Assembly: GCF_009857595.1 (NCBI RefSeq)
Contig: NZ_WWCU01000002.1
Coordinates: 186,001 to 250,000 of the forward strand
Reading direction: 5' to 3'
DNA from: Pseudoduganella aquatica
Lineage (GTDB): Bacteria > Pseudomonadota > Gammaproteobacteria > Burkholderiales > Burkholderiaceae_D
Length of the DNA: 64,000 nucleotides
This document shows, piece after piece, positions 44,126 to 52,846 of this stretch (positions are counted from its first letter, which is position 1; every line of letters starts with the position of its first letter). The position numbers and the translations under genes were made by a program. The notes beneath the pieces were generated by a model that had not been told where the DNA came from, ran no database searches, and worked only from the letters and a program-made list of their open reading frames with translations.

Positions 44126-45313
44126 GTGATATTGCCCCGTTCTCTCATCAGGAGCCGCATCATCCGCGCCCTCGTCCATTCCTGCCGCTGCTTGTTCGCC
44201 GCCCTGGCACTCTGTGGCGTGTTTGCACCAGGCCACGCCGCCGCATTGCCAGTCTCGCAACTGAACGAGCAGGTGGTGATGATACCGGCCGGGCAGGGTG
44301 CTGCGCTGGAAACCACGCTGTTCAAGCCGGACGGCGACGGCCCCTTCCCGCTGCTGGTCATCAACCACGGCAAGGCGCCGGGCGACCCGAAACTGCAGCA
44401 GCGCGACCGCTTCGTCCACATGGCGCGCGCCTTCGTGCGGCGCGGCTACGCCGTGATGGTGCCGATGCGCGCCGGCTTTGCGCACTCCGGCGGCCGCTAC
44501 ATCGATCACGGCTGCGACATGGCCGCCAACGGCTACACCCAGGCCGCCGACGTGCGCGAGGCGATCCGCTACGCGCGCAGCCTGCCCTGGGTGGACGCGC
44601 AGCGCATCGTGGCGGCGGGCCAGTCCTATGGTGGCCTGGCGACGATGGCGCTGGCCACGCAGCAGATTCCCGGCCTGCGCGGCGTGATGAATTTCGCCGG
44701 CGGCCTGCGCGTGCACGGCGGCCCGTGCGACTGGCAGGAAGCGCTGGTGCGCGCCTTCGGCGAGTATGGCAAGCGCAGCAAGGTGTCCAGCCTGTGGATG
44801 TATGGCGCCAACGACTCCTACTTCGGCCCCGAGCTGGCCAGCCGCATGCATGGCGCCTACACCAGGGCGGGCGGCAGCGCCGAGCTGGTGGCCTTCGGTG
44901 CATTCAAGAGCGACGCGCACACCATGCTGGCCAGCCAGGACGGCGAGCAGGTCTGGCTGCCGCAGGCCGAGCGCTTCCTGGCGCGCATCGGCATGCCGGT
45001 GAAGGAAAAATTCGCGCTTCCGGCCAGCGAGCAGGCGCCCACCGAATACGCCGCCGTGGACGACGTGTCCGCGCTGCCTTACCTGGCCGTGCATGGACGC
45101 GAAGAATACCGCGCCTTCCTGCAGCGCCAGCTGCCGCGCGCCTTCGCGCTGTCTCCCAGCGGCGCCTGGGGCTGGGCCGAAGAGGGCGAAGACCCGCGCC
45201 GCAGCGCCCTTGCCGCCTGCCAGTCCAGGAGCCGTGAACCCTGCCAGCTCTATTCGGTGGACAATGCCGTCGTCTGGCCCGCCGCCACTTCCTCGGGCGG
45301 CACGGACCGCTAG
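44126..45313 (+). CDS. Exported alpha/beta hydrolase (dienelactone-hydrolase-like)
   Basis: About 395 aa. The start is uncertain: no ATG precedes the signal peptide, so GTG 44126 (or TTG 44132) is proposed; residues before that do not look coding. Signal peptide RSRIIRALVHSCRCLFAALALCG, cut near GHAA. The hydrolase core has LLVINHGKAPGD (oxyanion HG), nucleophile Ser near residue 167 in GQSYGGLA, and His in SDAHTM. The C-terminal ~100 residues form an extra domain of unclear nature. Probably periplasmic. Its TAG shares CTAG with the convergent S41 peptidase. Confidence 0.72.
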   Translation: MILPRSLIRSRIIRALVHSCRCLFAALALCGVFAPGHAAALPVSQLNEQVVMIPAGQGAALETTLFKPDGDGPFPLLVINHGKAPGDPKLQQRDRFVHMARAFVRRGYAVMVPMRAGFAHSGGRYIDHGCDMAANGYTQAADVREAIRYARSLPWVDAQRIVAAGQSYGGLATMALATQQIPGLRGVMNFAGGLRVHGGPCDWQEALVRAFGEYGKRSKVSSLWMYGANDSYFGPELASRMHGAYTRAGGSAELVAFGAFKSDAHTMLASQDGEQVWLPQAERFLARIGMPVKEKFALPASEQAPTEYAAVDDVSALPYLAVHGREEYRAFLQRQLPRAFALSPSGAWGWAEEGEDPRRSALAACQSRSREPCQLYSVDNAVVWPAATSSGGTDR

Positions 45314-47028
45314 TCCGCGCGCTGAATTTCCGTCATCGCTGCCTCCAGCACTTCGTCGCGGCCTGCGCGGATGCCTTCGATGGTGGGGATGACTTCAATG
45401 TCCGGGGTGATGCCCACGCGCTGCGTCGGGCGCTTATCGGGATGGAAGATGCCGATGCCGCTGATGAGGGAACGCAGTCCTCCCGGCATGCCAAAGGGCG
45501 AGGTGTTGCCGTCCGCGCCGGCCGTGGTGCTGCCGATAATCCGGGCGCGCGGGGAGGCGCGGAACGCCAGGGCGGTGTATTCGGACTGGCTTTGCGAAAT
45601 CTCGTCGATCAAAATCATCACTTTGCCTGCGTAGTGCGTCTGTCCGGGGTGCAGCATGGCGCCCTGTTTCCAGTAGAAGGCGCCGGGGTTGTTGAGGTCG
45701 GGGAAGGTGAAGCGCACGAAATTGGTGGGGCGCTCGACCAGGTATTGGCCTAGCGCGAAGACGACAAACTCGGACGGGTAGTTGCGGATGTCGATCACCA
45801 GTCCCTTGGTACCGGCTGCCGCTTCCATATAGCGCGGAATGTCCGCCTGCTTGATGGACGAGAGTTTGAGGTAGGCTATGCCGCCGGACAGCATTTGGAA
45901 GGTGTCGCCCGCGCGGTCATGCGTCTTTGCGCGGCGGACCTCGGGCGTGTGGCTTGCCTGTACATCCAGCTCGCTGTCCGCCCTGCGTATCCGCAGACTG
46001 GCTGCGCCACAAGGGCCACGGTGCAGTTCCTGTGCGATGTCGCGCAGCCGCGTGGGCTCGTTGGATGCGGCATAGTAGGGGCGCCATGCCTGCACCAGCT
46101 TTGCTACGGGCGTGTTGTCTATGGCTGTGATGACGTCGCCGGGAAGGAGGCCGGAGGCCTTGCCCGCAGCCTCGTCCGTGTATCCCGCGACGACGGCGTC
46201 GCCGCCGAGGAAGCGCACATTCACCGGCAGCTTGCACTGCCCCAGCGGCGGGCGGACGTGGAGCGAGGTCCACAGGTTGCTATGCGTGTCGTTGAAGCGC
46301 GCGATGACGGCCATCATCTCCAGCTCGTAGGCCGGCCGGTCCTTGGCAAGAACCACTGTGGGAATGGACTGGCGCAGCACACCGTTCCAGTCCTCGCCGA
46401 TAACATCGCGGTATGGCGCCCAGTATTCAATAATGTTCCAGAAGCGGAACAGTGCCAACAGCCTGAATCCCGCGTCCGGATAGCGCATGCCGTCGTACAG
46501 GGGCTCGTGCTTGAATACCGGGTTCTTGACCCCTTTACCCAATTCCAGAAAGAACTGCTGGCCGTTTGCGGGACGATTCCGGTAGATGCGCTTCAGGTCT
46601 GCCTGGAGTTCCGCGCCAAGCAGCTTGCCGTCCTCCAGCCAGTCCAGCGCCGGGCGCAGATGCAGGTCTTCCGCAGGCAATGTGGCGCAGGGATTGCACG
46701 GAATGATCTCGCCCAGGCTTGCTATCCATTTATGGAGCACCGTATTGGCCTCGGCCTGGTCCCGTGATGCGAGGATTGCGGGCGTCACGCGCAGCAGGTC
46801 GTAGTCCCAGTGCCGCTGGCCGGATGTGACTATCGGATGGTGATATTTCAGGAAGCCCCACACCTTGCCCAGCGTTGCGAGATTCTCGATCTGCATGTCC
46901 GAAAGAGCGGTGATCCTGATATCCGAGCCAGTGTCGAATGTATGGTCTGTGTCGTAGGCGGTCTGGCCGCTGTCCTGCGCGCATGCCGCCTGGCATGCAA
47001 ATAGAAGGGTGAGGATGAGAATTCGCAT
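45310..47028 (-). CDS. Exported S41-family (tail-specific) serine peptidase
   Basis: 572 aa from ATG 47028, which gives a clean signal peptide (MRILILTLLFACQAACA); an ATG eight codons upstream is possible and neither has a good ribosome site. Middle region holds a PDZ-like segment (GDAVVAGYTDEAAGKASGLLPGDVITAIDN). The C-terminal S41 domain has GGIAYLKLSSI, GLVIDIRNYPSE, nucleophile region ISQSQSEYTALAF and GSTTAGADGN. Such proteins cut peptides or act as peptidase-like domains in the periplasm. Convergent with the hydrolase at 44126 and divergent from the Tat hydrolase at 47208. Confidence 0.82.
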   Translation of the reverse strand: MRILILTLLFACQAACAQDSGQTAYDTDHTFDTGSDIRITALSDMQIENLATLGKVWGFLKYHHPIVTSGQRHWDYDLLRVTPAILASRDQAEANTVLHKWIASLGEIIPCNPCATLPAEDLHLRPALDWLEDGKLLGAELQADLKRIYRNRPANGQQFFLELGKGVKNPVFKHEPLYDGMRYPDAGFRLLALFRFWNIIEYWAPYRDVIGEDWNGVLRQSIPTVVLAKDRPAYELEMMAVIARFNDTHSNLWTSLHVRPPLGQCKLPVNVRFLGGDAVVAGYTDEAAGKASGLLPGDVITAIDNTPVAKLVQAWRPYYAASNEPTRLRDIAQELHRGPCGAASLRIRRADSELDVQASHTPEVRRAKTHDRAGDTFQMLSGGIAYLKLSSIKQADIPRYMEAAAGTKGLVIDIRNYPSEFVVFALGQYLVERPTNFVRFTFPDLNNPGAFYWKQGAMLHPGQTHYAGKVMILIDEISQSQSEYTALAFRASPRARIIGSTTAGADGNTSPFGMPGGLRSLISGIGIFHPDKRPTQRVGITPDIEVIPTIEGIRAGRDEVLEAAMTEIQRAD

Positions 47029-47207
47029 GGGCCGGGAGGGGGAAGTTGTCATTCAGTATATAGCGGTTGATCTAATACCTTTGTATCACTATGTATCCCT
47101 GTCGTCATCGGCCACAATGATGTACAAAAAGCAGCGTTGTCGTACACACAGCCGATACACGCCCGCCTTATTCTGAGTGCTGTGCATATTTCAATTCGGA
47201 GATAGGA

Positions 47208-48221
47208 ATGCAAGAGAACATCAGCCAACAGCGCCGCCGCTTGATCGGTTCCGCAGCAGTCGCGCTGGCCGCGAGCCAGTTCGGCATCATGGGCCTGGCG
47301 CGCGCGCAGGCGAATCCGGCGTCGCCGTTCGGTGCGCTGAAGCAGATCGATGCGGGCCTGCTGAACGTGGGCTACGCGGACGTGGGACCTGCGGACGGCA
47401 AACCGGTGATCCTGCTGCACGGCTGGCCTTATGACATCCACGCTTTCTCCGAAGTGGCGCCCATCCTGGCTGCGGCCGGATACCGCGTCATTATTCCCCA
47501 CCTGCGCGGCCACGGCACCACGCGCTTCCTGTCCAATGCCACCTTCCGCAACGCCCAGCAGTCGGTGGTGGCGCTCGACATCATCGCGCTGATGGACGCG
47601 CTCAAGATTCCACAGGCCGTGATCGGCGCCTTCGACTGGGGCGCGCGCACGGCCTGCATCATCGCGGCGCTGTGGCCCGAGCGCGTGAAGGGGCTGGTGT
47701 CGGTGAGCGGCTACCTGGTGACCAATATCGACACGCGCGCAGTGCCTTTGCCGCCGAAGGCCGAGCATGACTGGTGGTACCAGTACTACCTGGCCACGGA
47801 CCGTGGCGCCGCGGGCTACGCCAAGAACACGCGCGACTTCGCCAAGTACATCTGGGAGACCGCCTCGCCCAAGTGGAAATTCGACGCGGCCACGCTGGAC
47901 CGCAGCGCCGCGTCCTTCGCCAACCCTGACCACGTGGCCATCGTGCTGCACAACTACCGCTGGCGCCAGGGCGCCGCAGCGGGCGAAGCACAGTACGACG
48001 CGCTGGAAAAGCGCCTGGCGGCGGCCCCGGTCATCACCGTGCCCACCATCACGATGGAAGGCGACGCCAACGGCGCACCATTCCCGCCACCGGCCAGCTA
48101 CCGCCAGAAGTTCACCGGTAAATACGAGCACCGCAACCTGAGCGGCGGCATCGGCCACAACCTTCCGCAGGAAGCGCCGCAAGCGTTCGCCCAGGCCATT
48201 CTCGACGTCGCCGCACTGTAA
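47208..48221 (+). CDS. Tat-exported alpha/beta hydrolase with Asp nucleophile
   Basis: 337 aa. Twin-arginine signal QRRRLIGSAAVALAASQFG, cut near residue 34. The core has HGWPYD (HGxP oxyanion), nucleophile Asp143 in GAFDWGARTA where Ser hydrolases have GxSxG, and His in GGIGHNLPQEAP. This is the haloalkane dehalogenase / epoxide hydrolase layout; a cap domain spans about 165-265. Export by Tat is less usual for this group. GGAG precedes the ATG. Substrate unknown. Confidence 0.8.
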   Translation: MQENISQQRRRLIGSAAVALAASQFGIMGLARAQANPASPFGALKQIDAGLLNVGYADVGPADGKPVILLHGWPYDIHAFSEVAPILAAAGYRVIIPHLRGHGTTRFLSNATFRNAQQSVVALDIIALMDALKIPQAVIGAFDWGARTACIIAALWPERVKGLVSVSGYLVTNIDTRAVPLPPKAEHDWWYQYYLATDRGAAGYAKNTRDFAKYIWETASPKWKFDAATLDRSAASFANPDHVAIVLHNYRWRQGAAAGEAQYDALEKRLAAAPVITVPTITMEGDANGAPFPPPASYRQKFTGKYEHRNLSGGIGHNLPQEAPQAFAQAILDVAAL

Positions 48222-48274
48222 CCAGGCAAGCCTGCTGGTATCATGGCCGCATATGCTGGCTGATTGATACCGAG

Positions 48275-48640
48275 ATGATGAAAAACAGTTCCAAAGGCGG
48301 GTTGGTGTATTCCACCGAAACCGGCCGCATGTGCCCGGATTGCGGGCAGCCGGTTGCAGCCTGCACTTGCAAGGCCAGCGCGAAGCTGGCTCCGGTGGGT
48401 GATGGCGTGGTGCGCGTGTCGCGCCAGACCAAGGGGCGCGGCGGCAAGTGCGTCACCGTGGTGAAAGGGCTGGCGCTGGACGGCGAGGCGCTGGCCGCGC
48501 TGGGCAAGCAGCTGCGCGCCGCCTGCGGCTCCGGCGGCACCGTCAAGGACGGCTTGATCGAGGTACAGGGCGATCATTGCGACGTGGTGATGGCCGCGCT
48601 GTCCAAACTGGGCCACCAGCCCAAGCGGGCCGGCACATGA
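48275..48640 (+). CDS. yciH: SUI1-family translation factor YciH
   Basis: 121 aa. A Zn-ribbon-like CPDCGQPVAACTC near residues 20-32 is followed by the SUI1 domain: VRVSRQTKGRGGKCVTVVKGL, LKGLA-like turn, CGSGGTVKDGLIEVQGDH. Bacterial homologue of eIF1; in E. coli it acts at initiation as a stress-linked inhibitor. Tandem ATGs at 48275 and 48278. Its 3' end abuts the truncated DUF2867 remnant. Confidence 0.9.
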   Translation: MMKNSSKGGLVYSTETGRMCPDCGQPVAACTCKASAKLAPVGDGVVRVSRQTKGRGGKCVTVVKGLALDGEALAALGKQLRAACGSGGTVKDGLIEVQGDHCDVVMAALSKLGHQPKRAGT

Positions 48641-48641
48641 C

Positions 48642-48938
48642 AGCGAGTACAAGCTGGGTGACCGGGTCGGCATTTTCTCCATACTCTACCTGAGCGACGA
48701 CGAGGTAATCCTTGGCGATGCGGACAAGCACCTGAAAGTATGCGTCTCGGTGCGCAAGCTCAGCGAGGCGCGCAGCGCGGTTGCCGTATCGACCGTGGTC
48801 CACATCCACAACCTGCTGGGCCGCGTGTACATGCTGTTCGTTGCGCCGGTTCACAAACTCATCGTGCCCGCCGTGCTGGTGCGCGCAAGCGATCAACTGT
48901 CTCCAATCAAGGCCGCTTCGAGTACTGTGCGTCGCTGA
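48642..48938 (+). pseudogene. 5'-truncated DUF2867 remnant
   Basis: In the frame ending at 48938 the sequence translates to a clear C-terminal DUF2867 half: YKLGDRVGIFSILYLSDDEV, then LGDADKHLKVCVSV, AVAVSTVVHIHNLLGRVYML and APVHKLIVPAVL. There is no start codon before a GTG deep inside the domain (48750), and the N-terminal half is absent: upstream bases belong to yciH in another frame. The remaining 99 codons are well preserved, so the loss looks like a deletion that fused this tail to the yciH end. Its 3' end overlaps the stop of the cupin gene on the other strand. Confidence 0.78.
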
Positions 48939-49392
48939 CTTTTTCCAGCCATTCCACCACCTTGCCGTCCAGCGCTTCGGCGATGGCGATGTGGCTCATG
49001 GCGGTGGTGGGGGCGGCGCCGTGCCAGTGTTTGACGTTGGGCGGTATCCAGACGATGTCGCCGGGTTTGATGTCCTGCACCGCGCCGCCCCAGTGCTGCA
49101 CTTGGCCTGCGCCTGCGGTGACGATCAGCGTCTGGCCCAGCGGGTGCCGGTGCCACGCCGTGCGCGCGCCCGGTTCGAAGGTGACGGTGGCGCCGCCAGC
49201 CCGTGCCGCGCCCGTACCCTTGAACGGCGCGTCGACGCGGACCGTGCCGGTGAAGTTCTCGGCCGGGCCTTTGACGGAGGCCTGGCTGCCTGCGCGCGTG
49301 ACGCTGACGCTGGCCGCTTCTTCGGCCGCCGAGGCCATCGGCGACATGGCCGCCATCGCCGCTGCCGTCACTGCTGCGGATACCAGTTTCAT
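48907..49392 (-). CDS. Exported cupin-domain protein
   Basis: 161 aa from ATG 49392, with a signal peptide of about 22 residues ([21 protein letters not shown]). Cupin motif 1 [16 protein letters not shown] and motif 2 [15 protein letters not shown] give metal-binding His residues. Small exported cupins of this kind are often quinone- or oxidation-related, but no specific reaction can be named. Overlaps the MFS gene upstream by ATGA, so the two are coupled. Confidence 0.82.
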   Translation of the reverse strand: MKLVSAAVTAAAMAAMSPMASAAEEAASVSVTRAGSQASVKGPAENFTGTVRVDAPFKGTGAARAGGATVTFEPGARTAWHRHPLGQTLIVTAGAGQVQHWGGAVQDIKPGDIVWIPPNVKHWHGAAPTTAMSHIAIAEALDGKVVEWLEKVSDAQYSKRP

Positions 49393-50804
49393 AGTTGACC
49401 TTTCTTGGGTTGGATGCAAATCGCGCGGGCACGATGGTTGGGCGCTACGATAAAGCCGAGTACCACCGCGAGCGCCAGCACCAGCATGGCGGAGCTGGCT
49501 GCCAGCACGTTGCCGATGCGGTGCGCCAGCATGGCCTTCTCCGTCAGCCCGCCTGATGCGCTGCTGAACACCACCACCAGCACGGCCAGTCCAAGCGAGC
49601 CGCCGAACTGGTGCGCCACGGTGACCACGCCGGACGCGGCGCCGGCATCCTGCGCCGGCACGCCGGAAACAGCAGCCACTGTGAGCGGACTCAGTGCCGC
49701 GCCCTGGCCTATGCCAATCAGCAGCATGGGCAGCGCCACGCCGGTGAGGTAGGCGGTATCGGTAGACACGCGGCTCAGCAGCGCCACACCTGCCAGCGCC
49801 ACTGCCAGGCCGCCCGCCAGCAGCGGCCCGTTGCCAAAGCGCTTGGTGAGCTTGGGCACCGAGACGGCGATGGCGAAATTGGTGAGCGTCATCGGCAGGA
49901 AGGCAAGGCCGGCCTGGAAGGCGGTAAAGCCCAGCACCCCTTGCAGGAACTGCGTGGTGAAGAACCAGAAGCCCATCATGGCGCCCAGGAAGAGCAGCCG
50001 CGCCAGGTAGGCGGCGTTGCGCTGGCTGTCGGCGAACAGGCGCAGCGGCATGATGGGTTGCGCCGCGCCGCGTTCCACCTGCACGAACACGGCCAGCGAC
50101 AGCACGCCCGCCGTCACCGATGCCAGCGTGGCCGCGTCGCTCCAGCCGGTGCCGGCCGAGCGCACCACGCCGTACACCAGCGCGCCCATGCCCACCGTGG
50201 AGCTGAGCGCGCCGGCCAGGTCGAAGCGGCCGCTGTGGCGCTCGGTCTCCGCCAGGCAGCGGTGCGCGGCGGCCATCAGCAGCAGTCCTATCGGGAGGTT
50301 GATGAAGAAGCCCACGCGCCACGAGGCCCAGTCTGCGATCACACCGCCCAGCACCAGTCCGGCGCTGGCGCCTATTCCGGCCACCGAGCCGTGGTAGGCC
50401 AGCGCGCGGGTGCGCGGCGCGCCTTCGGCGAAATTGGTGGAGAGCAGGGCCAGCGTGGACGGCGCCAGGATGGCGGCGCCCGCACCCTGCACGGCGCGCG
50501 CGAGCAGCAGCCAGGCGGGCGTCTGCGCCAGGCCGATGGCCAGCGAGGCTGCGGTGAACAGGCCCAGGCCGGCCATGAACATGCGGCGCCGGCCCAGGAT
50601 GTCGCCGGCGCGCGCGCCCAGCATCAGCAAGCCGCCGAAGGCCAGCGTGTAGGCGCTTTGCACCCAGGACAGCCCGGCGGACGTGAAGTGCAGCTCGTCC
50701 TTGATACGGGGCAGGGCGGTGATGACGATGGAGCCGTCCAGCACCAGCATCAGGTAGCTGATGAGCACGATGGGCAGGACGGCGCGGGATGGGGACGTTT
50801 TCAT
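49389..50804 (-). CDS. MFS drug/proton antiporter (DHA2 family)
   Basis: 471 aa, about 14 membrane segments. Motif A-like [31 protein letters not shown] with the DHA2 motif D1 pattern, [19 protein letters not shown] and motif C-like [25 protein letters not shown] all mark EmrB/QacA-type exporters. No EmrA partner is present. Co-translated with the exported cupin protein. Substrate unknown. Confidence 0.9.
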   Translation of the reverse strand: MKTSPSRAVLPIVLISYLMLVLDGSIVITALPRIKDELHFTSAGLSWVQSAYTLAFGGLLMLGARAGDILGRRRMFMAGLGLFTAASLAIGLAQTPAWLLLARAVQGAGAAILAPSTLALLSTNFAEGAPRTRALAYHGSVAGIGASAGLVLGGVIADWASWRVGFFINLPIGLLLMAAAHRCLAETERHSGRFDLAGALSSTVGMGALVYGVVRSAGTGWSDAATLASVTAGVLSLAVFVQVERGAAQPIMPLRLFADSQRNAAYLARLLFLGAMMGFWFFTTQFLQGVLGFTAFQAGLAFLPMTLTNFAIAVSVPKLTKRFGNGPLLAGGLAVALAGVALLSRVSTDTAYLTGVALPMLLIGIGQGAALSPLTVAAVSGVPAQDAGAASGVVTVAHQFGGSLGLAVLVVVFSSASGGLTEKAMLAHRIGNVLAASSAMLVLALAVVLGFIVAPNHRARAICIQPKKGQL

Positions 50805-50890
50805 GCCGCCAGTGTAGCGGCACGGGGACTGTGCGATAAGACTACATAATCCGCAAAACCTTATTAGCCGGACTTATGAATTCCACGAGC

Positions 50891-51697
50891 TTAGTGCCGT
50901 TTTGCAGTCAGGTTCAGCACGGCCGGCGGTATCACCTTGGACAGGGACTTCAGGAAGCGCTTGCCGATTTCGTCGTTGCCCAGCATGTCGATCAGGACGG
51001 CCTGGTCGGCTGGCAGCAAGGTGCGCGTGGAGACGTAGAATCCCGCGTCCTGCCAGGGCACGTCCTCAAGTGCGCTGATCGACAACTGGCCATCGAGCCC
51101 GCTCAGCCTCGGATCCTCGACGATGGTGTTGTAGGCGCTGCTGTACGGCAGGATGGTCACGTCCGCGATGTTGGCCTGCATGCGGCGCATCAGATCATTG
51201 AGGTCGTTGGCGTATTGTACCCGCGCGGCCTGGGCCGGCTCGAGCAGCTTGCGGTACGCGGGGCCGTAGTCAAAGCCGCGCACCACGGCGATGCGCAGGT
51301 CGGTATTCTTGAGCAGGGTATCCACAGACTGCACCGAGGGGTCTATCGGCTTGACGCCGACCAGCACGGCGCGGTACTTGAAGACCGGAACAAAGGTGCC
51401 GGACAGGTCGCGCTCGGGCGAGCGGGTGGAGAGGACAATAACGTCCGCGTCGCTGGCGCGGAACAGCATTTCCAGCCGCGCGCGCGGCACCACGGGGAAG
51501 GTGAATTTGCAGCCGTATTTGTCGCCCAGTTCGTCGAGCATGTCGGGCATGACGCCCGCCGCCTTGCCGTGCTTGACCACGATGGCCATGCCGTGCGGCG
51601 CCACGGGAACGTTGATGGTGCGGGAACAGGCTGCCGCCGCCAAACCTGGCAAGACGCAGCAGAGGGTTGCGAAGGTGGTCAGGCGGCGTGCATTCAT
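50891..51697 (-). CDS. Periplasmic substrate-binding-like protein (SBP family 3 type)
   Basis: 268 aa with signal peptide (FATLCCVLPGLAAA-A). Has the outline of a bacterial extracellular solute-binding family 3 protein (AIVVKHGKAAGVMPDMLDEL, LRIAVVRGFDYGPAYRKLL, ANIADVTILPYSSAYNTI). No transporter subunits are nearby, and in Oxalobacteraceae many stand-alone proteins of this type exist, so a sensory or non-transport role is possible. Eleven bases upstream of the zinc-ribbon gene's stop on the same strand. Confidence 0.72.
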   Translation of the reverse strand: MNARRLTTFATLCCVLPGLAAAACSRTINVPVAPHGMAIVVKHGKAAGVMPDMLDELGDKYGCKFTFPVVPRARLEMLFRASDADVIVLSTRSPERDLSGTFVPVFKYRAVLVGVKPIDPSVQSVDTLLKNTDLRIAVVRGFDYGPAYRKLLEPAQAARVQYANDLNDLMRRMQANIADVTILPYSSAYNTIVEDPRLSGLDGQLSISALEDVPWQDAGFYVSTRTLLPADQAVLIDMLGNDEIGKRFLKSLSKVIPPAVLNLTAKRH

Positions 51698-51708
51698 ATA
51701 AATCGTTT

Positions 51709-52050
51709 TCAGACTTTCTTGACGAATTCGGTTTTCAGGCTCATGTTGCCGAAGCCTTCGATCTTGCAGTCGATATCATGGTCGCTGTCGACCAGGCGGA
51801 TGTTCTTGACCTTGGTGCCCATCTTGACCGTGCCGCCGCCGCCCTTGAGTTTCAGGTCCTTGATGACAGTGACGGTGTCGCCGTCCTGCAGGAGGTTGCC
51901 GGCGGCGTCCTTGTAGACGCGCGGGCCGTCTTCGGCGTCGGCCGCCGCACCCGGCTGCCATTCATGCGCGCATTCCGGGCACACGCATTGCGTGCCGTCG
52001 TTGTACGTCAGTTCGGAGCCGCATTGCGGGCAGGGTGGGAGTGCGCTCAT
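51709..52050 (-). CDS. yjdM: Zinc-ribbon protein YjdM/PhnA family
   Basis: 113 aa from ATG 52050 (AAGGA five bases before; another ATG two codons upstream overlaps that site). N-terminal zinc ribbon [10 protein letters not shown] and [10 protein letters not shown], then the PhnA domain ([46 protein letters not shown]). Formerly annotated as an alkylphosphonate protein; the real function is unclear. Confidence 0.92.
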   Translation of the reverse strand: MSALPPCPQCGSELTYNDGTQCVCPECAHEWQPGAAADAEDGPRVYKDAAGNLLQDGDTVTVIKDLKLKGGGGTVKMGTKVKNIRLVDSDHDIDCKIEGFGNMSLKTEFVKKV

Positions 52051-52115
52051 GTTCATCCTTGTTGGTGCAGGCCTGGCCTGGAAAGGGCAGCAGTATAACA
52101 GGCGGCCCCTCCGGA

Positions 52116-52778
52116 TCAGGTCCTGGCCAGCGCCTCGCGCATCTGCTTTTCCAGCGCGAGCAGGTTGCCTTGCACGCCGTCGATGGTGCTCTCCATCTGG
52201 CGCAGCGTGTGGTACAGCGCGGCGGGATCGACCTTGCCCAGCTCCAGGTCCGACAGCGTGTTCATCATGGCCGGGCCGCTCAGCGTGAGCTGGGTGTTGG
52301 TGTTGGCCGAATCCAGCGTGTCGCGCTGCTGGGCGTACAGGGCGGAATAGCGCTGCAGCAGCGCGGGCGACATCCAGCTGGCCGACTGGCTGGCGACCGC
52401 CACTTCCCATGCTTCGCGCCGCAGCGTGGGCGTTTTCAGGTTCAGGCCGAAGCTGCGGTTGGTGGCCGTCAGCAGGTGTTCGCCCACGTCCTTGTCGGCG
52501 ACCTTGGCCTTGATGTCGTCGCGCAGGGCTTTGCGCAGCTTGGTGATGTGCTCGAGCTGCTTGCTGTTGGCCTCGGTCACGCGGTGCAGCTCCTCCAGGT
52601 TGATGCGCAGCTCGGCTTCGATCTGCTGTTCGGCGTCGCTCGCGCGGTGGCGGTGGTGCCAGCTTTGCGCCGCGTGTTCGAGCGCCAGCGCGGTCAGGAT
52701 GCTGACCACGATCATCGAGTATTCGCCCAGGAATTCCTTGACGGTTTTCAGTCCGGCTTTTGGCACTTCAAAATGCAT
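52116..52778 (-). CDS. Hypothetical membrane-anchored helical protein
   Basis: 220 aa. One membrane segment near the N-terminus ([20 protein letters not shown], about residues 18-37), followed by a long helical, coiled-coil-like body ([21 protein letters not shown], ending in [21 protein letters not shown]). I do not recognise a named family; it resembles small proteins of the DUF6090 kind in layout. Weak ribosome site. Role unknown. Confidence 0.6.
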   Translation of the reverse strand: MHFEVPKAGLKTVKEFLGEYSMIVVSILTALALEHAAQSWHHRHRASDAEQQIEAELRINLEELHRVTEANSKQLEHITKLRKALRDDIKAKVADKDVGEHLLTATNRSFGLNLKTPTLRREAWEVAVASQSASWMSPALLQRYSALYAQQRDTLDSANTNTQLTLSGPAMMNTLSDLELGKVDPAALYHTLRQMESTIDGVQGNLLALEKQMREALART

Positions 52779-52846
52779 GAGATTACCCAGTGGAAGAAAT
52801 TCAACCGGGCAATCTTACCAGAAATGCATGCGAAATTAGTAAGGTG

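Noticed and set aside
47121-47146. TGTAC...GTACA inverted repeat in front of the Tat hydrolase
   Set aside because: Five-base arms with 16 bases between are too weak to call an operator.
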